This document shows, piece by piece, positions 1 through 8,413 of a stretch of DNA of 40,472 bases. Source of the DNA: a virus. Position 1 is the stretch's first letter. Every line of letters starts with the position of its first letter. Both the position numbers and the translations under genes were made by a program. A model generated the notes under the pieces. The model saw nothing but the letters and a program-made list of their open reading frames with translations. It was not told the DNA's origin and searched no databases. The stretch covers positions 1-40,472 of the IMG/VR virus record IMGVR_UViG_3300046656_000113; one strand, written 5' to 3'.

Positions 1-131
1 ACCTCGCGATCTCGGAAAAATTAAAACCGGAAAACAAGATCGACGGCCCTGACGCGCTGATCACGGCGCTGAGTCGCGCGACGACGGCCGCGGAGGAAAA
101 ATATTTGTCGACTGAGGTTTACGCCGTCTGA
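1..131 (+). CDS. Terminase large subunit, C-terminal end (partial)
   Basis: The frame starting at base 3 is open from the window edge and encodes 42 residues ending in a TGA at 129-131. The stretch KIDGPDALITALSRA matches the usual end of phage terminase large subunits, where a conserved D-A-L-I/T motif closes the nuclease domain. The family packages DNA into proheads. The stop overlaps the portal start as TGATG, and the portal gene directly follows, as in HK97-type phages. The ATPase and catalytic parts lie outside the window, so the call rests on this tail plus context. Confidence 0.72.
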   Translation, partial: LAISEKLKPENKIDGPDALITALSRATTAAEEKYLSTEVYAV

Positions 132-1480
132 TGTTTCCAGAAATTCGGAAGGGATTGAGGGAATTTTTCGGGGACAACGGCGCGCCGATCTCCCTGAATC
201 TGAAAACGACGGGCAACGTCCTTAATTTTGCGAGCACGGTCGAGGAGCAATATCTCCGGAAGTTCCCCACGATCTACGAGATTGTCGCCGGCGGCGGGCC
301 GGCATGGTCGGGCGAAACGGTCAACATCGACACGGCGCTACAACATCCCGTCGTTTGGGCCTGCAATGCAGTCGTCGCCGGCACGATGGGAACGCTCCCG
401 GCTACGCTGAAGCAGGTTAAGAACGGGCAGATCCGCGACGCGATCGAACATCCGATGTATTCGGCGATGCAGGACGAGCCGAACGAGGAGTCGACGTCGC
501 AGTCGTTCCGCGAGCTCCTCACGACTCACGCCCTATTCACCGGGAACGGTTACGCGCAGGTCATCCGGCGGAGCGGCGGATCGGGAACGGCGATCCAACT
601 CCGGACGCTGCTCCCTGAAAACGTGAATCCGGCCAGGGATCGATCCGGGCGCCTGGTCTACGTCGTCAGCCAGGCCGGCAACTCCGACAAGGTCTATACG
701 GTCGAGCCGAACAAGGCGCACGACATCCTGCATATTCGCGGCGCCGGATGGGACGGGCTGAAGGGCTATCCCGTTATTCGCATGATGCGGCAGTCGGTCG
801 GGACGGCGATCGCGGCCGAGCGTAACGTCGCGGAGTTCTGGGCCAATGGCGGCCGGATCCCCTACCACCTCGAGACGACGGTCCCTTTTAAGGACGAAAA
901 CGACGCGAACCTGTTTCGCGCTAACTGGAACGAGAAATACGGGAAACCTCACGTCGTCCCGATCCTCCCGCCGGGAATTACCTACGAGCAGGACGGCCTG
1001 AACATGAAGGACGCCCAGGCGCTCGAGTTCCGACAGGACTCGACGGCTGTGATCTGTCGCTATTTCGACGTTCTGCCTCACCTGGTCGGCGACCTTTCGC
1101 GGGCGACGTTCAACAACATCGAACAACTCGCGCTGCAGTTCGAGAAGCTGACGCTCTCGAAATGGCTCACGCGCTGGAACAAAGAATTTCGACGCTGCGT
1201 CCTGACTCCTGAAGAAAAGGCCGCCCGCTATTACCTACACCACAACCTCGACGCGCTACGCCGCGGCGACTTTGTGGCTCGGATGACGGGCTACGCAACG
1301 GCACTGCAAAACGGCTGGCTGAATCGCGACGAGGTCCGCGAGCTCGAGGACCGCAACCCGATCCCGGACGGCGCCGGCGCGGATTACACGATCCAGCTAA
1401 ATATGCAGGGCCTACCACTCACAGACGCCGCCGATCTCGCGAAGCAACTACAGAAAAAACCGCCTACGGGAGGGAACTGA
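131..1480 (+). CDS. Phage portal protein, HK97 family
   Basis: This 449-residue protein should form the dodecameric ring at the unique capsid vertex through which DNA is packaged and to which the connector attaches. The length fits the HK97 gp3 family. Recognisable features are the N-terminal segment with VNIDTALQHPVVWACNAVVA, the LPATLK region, the GLKGYPVIRM segment, and a C-terminal half with RYFDVLPHLVGD followed by FNNIEQLALQF, which is the characteristic portal signature. The start codon overlaps the terminase stop (TGATG), suggesting translational coupling. The prohead protease follows after 2 bases. The family call is firm. Confidence 0.96.
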   Translation: MFPEIRKGLREFFGDNGAPISLNLKTTGNVLNFASTVEEQYLRKFPTIYEIVAGGGPAWSGETVNIDTALQHPVVWACNAVVAGTMGTLPATLKQVKNGQIRDAIEHPMYSAMQDEPNEESTSQSFRELLTTHALFTGNGYAQVIRRSGGSGTAIQLRTLLPENVNPARDRSGRLVYVVSQAGNSDKVYTVEPNKAHDILHIRGAGWDGLKGYPVIRMMRQSVGTAIAAERNVAEFWANGGRIPYHLETTVPFKDENDANLFRANWNEKYGKPHVVPILPPGITYEQDGLNMKDAQALEFRQDSTAVICRYFDVLPHLVGDLSRATFNNIEQLALQFEKLTLSKWLTRWNKEFRRCVLTPEEKAARYYLHHNLDALRRGDFVARMTGYATALQNGWLNRDEVRELEDRNPIPDGAGADYTIQLNMQGLPLTDAADLAKQLQKKPPTGGN

Positions 1481-1482
1481 TT

Positions 1483-2148
1483 ATGAAATTTCTACGATTC
1501 AAAACAGCCGGCGACGCTGACGGATATCTGTCGATCGAACTGAAGGCGGTCGGCGAGGCAGGCAAGTTTTCGGGAATCGCGTCGATCTACGGCGTCGAGG
1601 ACCTCGGCGGCGACATCGTCGACAAGGGCGCCTTTACCAAAACCGTCGCGGAGAATCCGCAGATTCCGATCCTCTGGATGCACGATCAGAAAGAAGTAAT
1701 CGGCGTCGGCCAGGTCAAGGAATGGCAGGGAAAACTGATGATCGACGCGAGCCTCGACATGGAGGACCCGGCCGCCCAGAAGGCGTTCCGCAAGATGAAG
1801 GCGGGCCTGATCAAGGGGCTCTCGATCGGCTATAAAACGATCAAATCGACGTATCAGACGGTCGAGGACAAGCTGATCCGACACATCCAGGAGCTAAAAC
1901 TTTACGAAGTTTCGGTCGTGACGTTCCCGATGTTACCGGCCGCCCAAGTTACCAGAACCAAGCAGCAGGAGGAGCGCGACGGCGAGGCCCTCCGACTCCT
2001 GCAGGAAACAAATTCGGCACTCCTCACGCGCGTCGAGGCACTCGAGGCGAAGGCGGAGCCGCCACTCACCAAAACCGAGCCGGTCGATGACCACTCGGCG
2101 GCAGCACTGGACGCGGCGAAAAAGATTCTCGACGCCCTCGGCCAGTAA
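1483..2148 (+). CDS. Prohead protease, HK97 family
   Basis: This 221-residue protein resembles the U35/HK97 gp4 prohead serine protease, which cleaves the scaffold (delta) domain of the major capsid protein during maturation. The sequence shows the family core: SGIASIYGVEDLGGDIVDKG near residues 29-48, the conserved ILWMHDQKEVIGVG segment containing the catalytic His (near residue 66), and a later KGLSIGYKTI segment (near 106-115) holding the catalytic Ser, followed by LYEVSVVTFPM. It sits between portal and major capsid genes in the standard order. The C-terminal 60 residues are charged and look like a flexible tail. Confidence 0.95.
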   Translation: MKFLRFKTAGDADGYLSIELKAVGEAGKFSGIASIYGVEDLGGDIVDKGAFTKTVAENPQIPILWMHDQKEVIGVGQVKEWQGKLMIDASLDMEDPAAQKAFRKMKAGLIKGLSIGYKTIKSTYQTVEDKLIRHIQELKLYEVSVVTFPMLPAAQVTRTKQQEERDGEALRLLQETNSALLTRVEALEAKAEPPLTKTEPVDDHSAAALDAAKKILDALGQ

Positions 2149-2184
2149 TTCAAAACCGAAAAATTTAATAGGAGGAGTCGTCCA

Positions 2185-3585
2185 ATGGACAGACGTACCC
2201 AGAAGTATGATCGAAAGCGATGGTTTGCCGTGCACTGCTGCAGGCAGACCGTCAACGCGCCCCCGATGGCGCAGCCGAGCCTCGAGATGGGCCTCGGCCT
2301 TGTAATGGCGAGCCTGCTCGCCGTCCTCGCGATTGGCGCGATGGTTCATTTCATGGGGACCACGGCAACGGCCGGGACCATTCTCGCGAGCGCGCCGATC
2401 GCGGCGATCCCTGTCGAGCTTAAGACCGCCCTCGACGGGATCCTGGCTAAGATGAGCGAGGCGAAAACAATCGAGGACGCCGAGCGTAAGAAATTCGGCG
2501 AGACTCTGGCCTCGACCCAGGAAACGATCGTCAGCCTGCAGCGGCAACTCGACGCGATCGACGTCAAGATCACCGAGCAGCGCGCGAACGAACCCCAGGT
2601 TAAGTCGCTCGAGGAGGAGTTCAAAGAAAACGCCGGCCTTCAGCAACTGCTCACGACCAAAACGGGATCGGCGAAAATCGTAATCGCCGGCAAACATTTC
2701 CTGAACTGGCTCGAGCGTAAAACCACGATCGATCGCGCGGCCCTGGGCTTCCCGACCGTGGCGGTTCTCCAGAGCGATCGCACTCCTGGGATCATCCAGG
2801 AGGCGCGCCAGATCCTGACCGTCCGAAACGTATTGGCCTCGCGGCCGACGTCGCTCGGCATGGTTGACTTCGTGAAGATCAACTCCGCGCAGGCTGCGGC
2901 GTCGATGCAAACGGAATCTTCGGCGAAGGTCGAGAATGCGATCACGTTCACCACTGGCTCGCAGAAGGTGGAGACTATAGCGTCGATTATCCCCGCCTCA
3001 CGTCAAGCCCTAGAGGACATGGCCGAGCTGATGGCTGCGATCGACAGCGGTCTCAGCTATGCCGTGAACGAGCGCGAGGAAAAAGAGCTCCTCTTCGGGA
3101 ACGGCAACTCGCCCGACCTGAACGGGATCTATACCCAAGCGACGGCGTTCAATACGGCGCTGCTCTCCCTGACGCCCGGCTGGACGAAGTCCGATCAGAT
3201 CTCGGTCGCAATCCAGCAGATCGCGATCGCGAAGGAAATCCCGCCCACGTTCGTCGTGCTCCATCCGACGGACTATTGGCAGATCCTCCGCACGAAGGAC
3301 GCGAACCGGAACTATCTGTTCGGGAATAATGGCATGGTCGATCCCTTCTGGGGTCTGACTCCCATTCCTACCGTTCACATGAGCTCTGGCGAATTCCTCG
3401 TCGGTTCCGGCTCTCCTGTCGCGGCAGAAATCCGCGATCGCATGGCGCTCGAGGTCGTGGTTTCCACGGAACACAGCGACTGGTTCGCCAAGAACTTGAT
3501 CGCGATCCGCGGTGAAAAACGCCTGGCGCTCGCGGTCTACAGGGCTGGATCGTTCATCAAAGGCACGTTCAACACCAGCCCCTAA
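2185..3585 (+). CDS. Major capsid protein, HK97 fold, with an unusual hydrophobic N-terminal extension
   Basis: This 466-residue protein follows the protease and fits an HK97-type major capsid protein. Residues about 80-150 are charged and heptad-like, as expected for the delta/scaffold domain, and the rest carries the capsid fold (for example LGMVDFVKINSAQAA, IIPASRQALEDM, FVVLHPTDYWQILRT). The start at 2185 has a strong AGGAGG ribosome site 8 bases upstream. Oddly, residues 33-57 form a membrane-like hydrophobic stretch in front of the usual start region near VELKTALDG. This extension would probably be removed with the delta domain. Internal ATG codons at 2266 and 2287 are alternatives but lack an equally good ribosome site. 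Confidence 0.93.
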   Translation: MDRRTQKYDRKRWFAVHCCRQTVNAPPMAQPSLEMGLGLVMASLLAVLAIGAMVHFMGTTATAGTILASAPIAAIPVELKTALDGILAKMSEAKTIEDAERKKFGETLASTQETIVSLQRQLDAIDVKITEQRANEPQVKSLEEEFKENAGLQQLLTTKTGSAKIVIAGKHFLNWLERKTTIDRAALGFPTVAVLQSDRTPGIIQEARQILTVRNVLASRPTSLGMVDFVKINSAQAAASMQTESSAKVENAITFTTGSQKVETIASIIPASRQALEDMAELMAAIDSGLSYAVNEREEKELLFGNGNSPDLNGIYTQATAFNTALLSLTPGWTKSDQISVAIQQIAIAKEIPPTFVVLHPTDYWQILRTKDANRNYLFGNNGMVDPFWGLTPIPTVHMSSGEFLVGSGSPVAAEIRDRMALEVVVSTEHSDWFAKNLIAIRGEKRLALAVYRAGSFIKGTFNTSP

Positions 3586-3616
3586 TCTGGGCTGAATTGA
3601 CCGTATAATGCGGGAA

Positions 3617-3643
3617 CGGCCGGTTGTATTCAGCAACCGGCCG
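3617..3643 (+). terminator. Hairpin after the major capsid gene
   Basis: A perfect 10-bp stem (CGGCCGGTTG at 3617-3626 with CAACCGGCCG at 3634-3643) closes a 7-base loop, 32 bases after the capsid stop. It is followed by CCCCTTG rather than a T-run, so it may be a partial terminator or an mRNA-stabilising 3' end that lets capsid message exceed downstream message. Confidence 0.6.
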
Positions 3644-3676
3644 CCCCTTGACATCGAGAAAGGATAAGTTTCCCGA

Positions 3677-5650
3677 ATGCCCAACCAAAAGATACCCCGA
3701 CCAGATTCAATGAACAAGACAGCATCGCAATTCAATCTATGGCTCTTTCAGCAGAGCGCGAAAGACAAGGTTCTCTCTGAACTGAAGTCCGGCAACGCGA
3801 CGCTGCTTGTCTCTCCGACAGGATCAGGAAAGACCGTCATGGCCTCGGAGATTGCGAAGCACTTCACTCGCGTGCTCTTCGTCGCACACCGGCAGGAAAT
3901 CATCGATCAGGCTCGGGCTTCGATGGGGCCAAATGTCACGGCGGTCGGCATTCAGAGCGTGATGCGACACGGCCCTAATGGAACGGACCTTCTCATCATT
4001 GACGAGGCCCACCGATCCGCAGCGAAAACATACCGCGAACTCATAGAGCGGTATCCCGAAGCGGCTCGACTCGGACTGACAGCAACTCCGCTCCGCACCG
4101 ACGGCAAGGGCCTGTCCGGAGCGTTCTCCGTTTTGGTCGAGGCTGCGAATACTCGCGATCTGATCTCGCTAGGACGCCTCGTTCCCTATCGGTCATTCGA
4201 AGCGCCAGACGAATTGTTGCGGCAGCTTGCGACGACGCGGAAGCGCGCGGGAGATTACGATCAGGCCGAACTTTCAAAATTGATGAATCGGCCTCGACTT
4301 GTGGGCGACGTTGTTCGTGAGTACAAAAAGAATGCGACCGGCAGGAAATCAATCGCTTTCGCTGTGAGCGTCGAGCATTCAATCGCGATGACGCAGGCGT
4401 TCAACGAAGCGGGCGTCCGAGCCGCACACCTTGACGGCAGGGCCAGCGATAAATTGCGCAGAGAGGCGCTGGCGGCACTCAGGAGCGGTAAGATCGATGT
4501 TCTATCCAACGTGAATCTCTTCACGGAAGGATGGGACTGTCCTGAAGTTTCCTGCGTGATCGTCGCACGGCCAACGATGTCCTTGACGCTGCATCTCCAG
4601 TCGATAGGCCGCGGGATGCGCGCATGCGAAGGCAAGAACGATCTCATCATTCTCGACCATGCCGGGAACATTGAACGGCATGGTCTCCCGGATGCGCCGC
4701 GCGTTTGGTCTCTCGAAAGCGATGCGGAAAGGGCCACGCGCGAAGCCGAAGTCGCCGAACTGGAACGATTGCACGCGCTGGGATTCGATTCGATCGAGGC
4801 GGAGCTGGAAGAGAAGCAGAGAATTCAATCCACCACATATTTGGCCGGTGAAGTTTCGGGAATAGTTCGGCGCATCACAGGGAAGAGTGGCGCGAATTCG
4901 TTCTTAAAATTCTGGGGAGTGGCTCCGATTTCAGGGGCTGCCAGCTTAGTTCGGTATCTGCGAAGCGATGTCGATGCCGTGATCGAGACCTACAATTCTT
5001 CCTACTCGACAAAGCAGGCATGCTTAAAACTTGGAGTAACAAGGGCGAAGCTGCGGGCGATTTACGCAGACAGGGGGATCTCTCCAGTTCGCAGACCTGG
5101 CAAGTATCGAGGCAGCGACTGTTTATTCCCGAAACTGGAAATCGATGGCATTGCTGCCGACCTCGATCGATTTATTGGACTTTCTGAGGCGTCGAAATTG
5201 CTCGGGCTCAGTAGAGACATGACGATCCGCCTTATAAGTCTCAGGGGTGTTTCCAGGGGAGATTCCCGCAGTAATCGACATGGGTACAGCCGGGCGGAGG
5301 TCGATCAAATTGCACGAGAGCGAGACCGGCAAGGATGGATCTCAATCTCAGAGGCAGCCGCGACTCTTGGATCGTCACGCGACAAAGTCAGTGTCGCTCT
5401 TATCAGGCTAGGCATTGCACCAAAACGATTTGGGCGGAGAAAGTGCTATCTCGTGACAGACATCGAACGCCTGAAGAGAATGATTGACGATTCCTGCTTG
5501 TCGCGTGATGTGAGAGCGTCACTGGATCTTTCAAAATCGGAATTTCACGCACTACTCCGGGAGCATCGCATAAGGCCGTTATTCGGATCTGGGGCAGCTA
5601 CGCGCTACAGCAAATCAGACGTTGATCTAATCGCTCGATCGAGATCGTAA
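3677..5650 (+). CDS. SF2 DEAD/DEAH-type helicase with tandem winged-helix DNA-binding modules
   Basis: This 657-residue protein has a complete superfamily 2 helicase core: Walker A SPTGSGKT (46-53), DEAH (109-112), TATPLRTD (135-142), and motif VI QSIGRGMR (308-315). The core resembles UvrB/type III restriction helicase subunits and should couple ATP hydrolysis to DNA strand movement. The C-terminal 240 residues are not part of that family core. They contain four or five MerR/excisionase-like helix-turn-helix units, each ending in a Y..(S/T)(D/E)(V/I)D-type wing (about 412-438, 440-500, 500-550, 554-605, 610-657). No nuclease or methylase partner is adjacent. It sits between capsid and glycosylation genes and looks less G+C-rich than its neighbours, suggesting acquisition. 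The start at 3677 has AGGA 12 bases upstream; Met12 is an alternative. Confidence 0.9.
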   Translation: MPNQKIPRPDSMNKTASQFNLWLFQQSAKDKVLSELKSGNATLLVSPTGSGKTVMASEIAKHFTRVLFVAHRQEIIDQARASMGPNVTAVGIQSVMRHGPNGTDLLIIDEAHRSAAKTYRELIERYPEAARLGLTATPLRTDGKGLSGAFSVLVEAANTRDLISLGRLVPYRSFEAPDELLRQLATTRKRAGDYDQAELSKLMNRPRLVGDVVREYKKNATGRKSIAFAVSVEHSIAMTQAFNEAGVRAAHLDGRASDKLRREALAALRSGKIDVLSNVNLFTEGWDCPEVSCVIVARPTMSLTLHLQSIGRGMRACEGKNDLIILDHAGNIERHGLPDAPRVWSLESDAERATREAEVAELERLHALGFDSIEAELEEKQRIQSTTYLAGEVSGIVRRITGKSGANSFLKFWGVAPISGAASLVRYLRSDVDAVIETYNSSYSTKQACLKLGVTRAKLRAIYADRGISPVRRPGKYRGSDCLFPKLEIDGIAADLDRFIGLSEASKLLGLSRDMTIRLISLRGVSRGDSRSNRHGYSRAEVDQIARERDRQGWISISEAAATLGSSRDKVSVALIRLGIAPKRFGRRKCYLVTDIERLKRMIDDSCLSRDVRASLDLSKSEFHALLREHRIRPLFGSGAATRYSKSDVDLIARSRS

Positions 5651-5665
5651 GCAAGACAAGCAAAC

Positions 5666-7111
5666 ATGAAAATCCTCTGTGACGGCCCTTTGGTCGTGGA
5701 CGGCGAGCTATACCCAAAAGGGGCAGTGCTGACCGTCGAGAAGTCCGTCGGAGAGCGATGGATCAGCCGGGGAGTCGCGCGCCATGCGCTCCCGCCCGAC
5801 ATACTTCATGAAACAAACTCACGAGAACAAGATGCTGCTCTTAGAGAACAAGGGGTCACCTGCCTCTGTCTCACGCGCAACCGTCGGGAATGGCTCCCGA
5901 AGGCAATCGCAAGCTATCTCGCGCAAAGCTACGGGATCCGCGAGCTCCTCATCGTCGCCGATGGCGAGGACATCCGGGACCTCGTCCCCGATCGTCCGGA
6001 TATCCGGCTAATCCATGTGGAAGAGGGCCGAACGATCGGCGACAAGCGAAACTTTGGCGTCAGCCAGGCGCGCGGCAAATATGTTGCCCATTGGGACGAC
6101 GATGACTGGTCAGCGCCTGATCGCTTACTTGAACAGGGCCTCCGACTCCGACTATCAGGACTCGCCGTCACCGGATATCACCAATTTGATTTCAACAACC
6201 GCGGGCAATGGTGGCGCTACCAAGGCGATGAAGGCTACGGTCCGGGCTCGACGCTCCTCTACGAGCGCGACTGGGCTCTCCGTCATCCGTTCCCGGCGCT
6301 CCAGATTGGCGAGGATGGCAGATTTTGCGAGACCGCGCGGGAGTTCAAGCAAATCGTGACCTCTCCCTCCTGCGGCATGCTGACCGCGTCGATTCATATC
6401 AGCAACACGAGCCCGCGGAATCTCGGGAACGAGGTCTGGACACGCCTGGAACGATCGGGATCGGGCCTGACCGTCATTATCCCGAGCAGAAAACTCTCTA
6501 ACGTCGGACCCTGCGTCGAGGCCGTTCGCCGGCTGAATCCGGAGGTCCGGATCGTCGTCGTCGACGACGGCGTCGAGAATGTCGGGTCTCTCGGCGTCGA
6601 CGTCATTCCGGGAATAAATCCTTTTATCTTCGCGCGCAACATGAACGCCGGGATCCGATTCGCCGGACTCGACGACGTCCTCCTCCTGAACGACGACGCG
6701 ATCCTCGAGACGCCCCGCGGATTCTCCCTCCTGCAGGAATGCGCGCGAAATTATCCCGAGTTCGGCGTGATCGCCGCGACGACGAACGCCGTCGGAAACC
6801 GGAATCAACTCCCGATGGGCGCCGGCCTCCGCGAGGACCCTCGGATGGTTTGCTTTGTCGCGGCCCTCATCCCGCGGGCGACGCTCGAGAAAATCGGCTA
6901 CCTCGACGAGCGGTTTAACGCTTACGGATTCGAGGACGACGACTTTTGTTATCGCGTTCGCCGGGCGGGGCTGAAAATCGGGATCCTCGACGATTGTTTC
7001 GTCGATCACGCCTCCCTCGAGAGCACGTTCCGCGGCGAGGCCCTGGCCGGCGGAAACCTGGAAGGCGGCCGGCGAATCTTCGAGGACAAATGGGGCGCCT
7101 ATCCCTTATGA
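5666..7111 (+). CDS. Two-domain glycosyltransferase (GT2 + GT2) with a small N-terminal phage domain
   Basis: This 481-residue protein appears to be three parts. Residues 1-45 resemble a short phage domain with a GELYPKGAVLTV and ISRGVARH pattern. Residues about 64-250 form a first GT-A fold of family 2 with CLCLTRNR at the start and a DDDD metal/nucleotide-binding motif at 144-147. Residues about 265-475 form a second GT2-like domain with IIPSRK, VVVDDG (298-303), LLLNDDA (340-345) and the acceptor-side GFEDDDFCYR (421-430). It should transfer sugars from nucleotide donors. It leads a coupled carbohydrate gene run and overlaps the next start (ATGA). The substrate is unknown. Confidence 0.93.
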   Translation: MKILCDGPLVVDGELYPKGAVLTVEKSVGERWISRGVARHALPPDILHETNSREQDAALREQGVTCLCLTRNRREWLPKAIASYLAQSYGIRELLIVADGEDIRDLVPDRPDIRLIHVEEGRTIGDKRNFGVSQARGKYVAHWDDDDWSAPDRLLEQGLRLRLSGLAVTGYHQFDFNNRGQWWRYQGDEGYGPGSTLLYERDWALRHPFPALQIGEDGRFCETAREFKQIVTSPSCGMLTASIHISNTSPRNLGNEVWTRLERSGSGLTVIIPSRKLSNVGPCVEAVRRLNPEVRIVVVDDGVENVGSLGVDVIPGINPFIFARNMNAGIRFAGLDDVLLLNDDAILETPRGFSLLQECARNYPEFGVIAATTNAVGNRNQLPMGAGLREDPRMVCFVAALIPRATLEKIGYLDERFNAYGFEDDDFCYRVRRAGLKIGILDDCFVDHASLESTFRGEALAGGNLEGGRRIFEDKWGAYPL

Positions 7112-7638
7112 AGCTATTCCTATCGCCCCACAATGACGACGCGGCGCTGTTCGGGTCGTTTACGATCCTGCGGGAACGGCCTCTGGTCGTAACGGTCCTC
7201 GACTCTCACAAGCAATGCACCAACGGCGGCCCGACGATGGTTCAGCGGCGACGCGAGGACGAGGCCGCGATGATCGTCCTCGGCGGCGCGCCGATCATGT
7301 TCTGGGGCGCCTCTGACGCCTCGGCAAACTGGCCCGATATCGAGGCGCAGTTCCGATCCTTCTTCGGTCAGCCGGAAATGGTTTACGCGCCGGCATACGA
7401 GGCCGAGGGGCACGCCGACCACAACGCTCTCGGGACTCTCGCCGGCCGGGTCTTTAAGAACGTCACGTACTACATGACGTACACGCGGAACGGGAAATCG
7501 ACGGGCGTTCCGGTCAATTACGAGCCCGGATGGGCGGTCAAGAAGCTCCAGGCGCTCGCCTGTTACGAGTCGCAGATTCGACAGCGGAATCAGGTCGAGC
7601 ACTTTCTAAGGGAGCAAGGCGAGTATTACCGTGCTTAA
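7108..7638 (+). CDS. PIG-L/LmbE-type deacetylase
   Basis: This 176-residue protein has the signatures of PIG-L-family zinc deacetylases, which remove acetyl groups from N-acetylglucosamine-type sugars or conjugates: LSPHNDDA at 5-12 (usual form HPDDE), RRREDE near 47-52, and EAEGHADHNALG with the H-x-D-H zinc site (102-105). The Asn in PHNDD, replacing Pro of the usual motif, is a variation, but the metal-binding His and Asp residues are kept. The ATG at 7108 overlaps the previous stop as ATGA; the open frame extends further upstream but lies inside the glycosyltransferase gene. It probably edits a sugar used by the neighbouring transferases. Confidence 0.88.
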   Translation: MKLFLSPHNDDAALFGSFTILRERPLVVTVLDSHKQCTNGGPTMVQRRREDEAAMIVLGGAPIMFWGASDASANWPDIEAQFRSFFGQPEMVYAPAYEAEGHADHNALGTLAGRVFKNVTYYMTYTRNGKSTGVPVNYEPGWAVKKLQALACYESQIRQRNQVEHFLREQGEYYRA

Positions 7639-8413
7639 AAAAGTTCTGATTCAGACACAGTTCGGCTCGCCGCATCCCTGGACGGCCGAGTACCTCGAGC
7701 ACTTCGAGAGGCTCGCGGATACCGGATGGATCCTGAAAGTTTTCACGCCGAACAACCTCCGGGCCGGCCGAAACGTCGAGATTATTCCGATGACGGTCGA
7801 GGAGTTCGACGTCCTGGTCGAGCTCAACTGCGGAGTTAAGGTCGGAAATCACCTGAAAAACGGCGTTCCGTCGAAACTGATCAGCGATTTCTATCCGGCG
7901 CACGGCGCCATCTTTGCGGATTTCCTGAAGGACGCGGATTTCTGGGCGATCAGTAATTGGGATTGCGTTTACGGCCGGCTGTCGCACTTCGTCCCCGACT
8001 CGCTGCTCGAGGAAATCGACGTCTACGCTGATGAGGGCTGCGTCGCGTTTAACGGGATTTTTACCCTAATGCGGAATGTCTGCCGGGTCAACGACCTCTA
8101 TCGACAGGTTCCGGACTGGGAATCGAGCTTCACGAGGCATGAGCCGACGGCGTTCGACGAGGTCCAGTTCACGCACACCCTGCGGGACGCTGTGGTCCGC
8201 GACGAGATCCTGTTCGGGCATCCTTCAAACTTCGGCCAACACAGTTACGACCGCCTTATTCAGCATCAGCCGCGGCCGAATCTCTACTTCGAGGACGACG
8301 GCGCCCTGATCGAACGCTATGAGGATCGAACGCATTTTCCGGCGCGCGTCGGATGGCATGGTCGCGAAATTCCCCTGTTTCATTTCAGCAGGACGAAGGC
8401 CTGGCCGCTATGA
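7631..8413 (+). CDS. Glycosyltransferase-like protein (DUF6625-like)
   Basis: This 260-residue protein starts with GTG and overlaps the deacetylase by 8 bases. Its middle segment, with FWAISNWDCVYGRLSHF followed by IDVYADEG, resembles the DUF6625/GT-A-like family, in which a W-x-x-x-D-x-D/V-x-G-R pattern surrounds the nucleotide-sugar site; here the pattern reads SNWDCVYGR. The DUF6625 assignment is from memory of the motif, not a search. Its position between a deacetylase and an epimerase-like gene supports a role in building a glycan. The exact activity is unknown. Confidence 0.8.
   Translation: MLKKVLIQTQFGSPHPWTAEYLEHFERLADTGWILKVFTPNNLRAGRNVEIIPMTVEEFDVLVELNCGVKVGNHLKNGVPSKLISDFYPAHGAIFADFLKDADFWAISNWDCVYGRLSHFVPDSLLEEIDVYADEGCVAFNGIFTLMRNVCRVNDLYRQVPDWESSFTRHEPTAFDEVQFTHTLRDAVVRDEILFGHPSNFGQHSYDRLIQHQPRPNLYFEDDGALIERYEDRTHFPARVGWHGREIPLFHFSRTKAWPL

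Noticed and set aside
1933-2910. 325-codon leftward frame opposite protease and capsid genes
   Set aside because: It runs across two well-supported genes and has an Arg-rich composition typical of antisense frames.
3602-3653. Promoter with TATAAT (3604-3609) and TTGACA (3648-3653)
   Set aside because: The two boxes are in the wrong order and neither has a correctly spaced partner.
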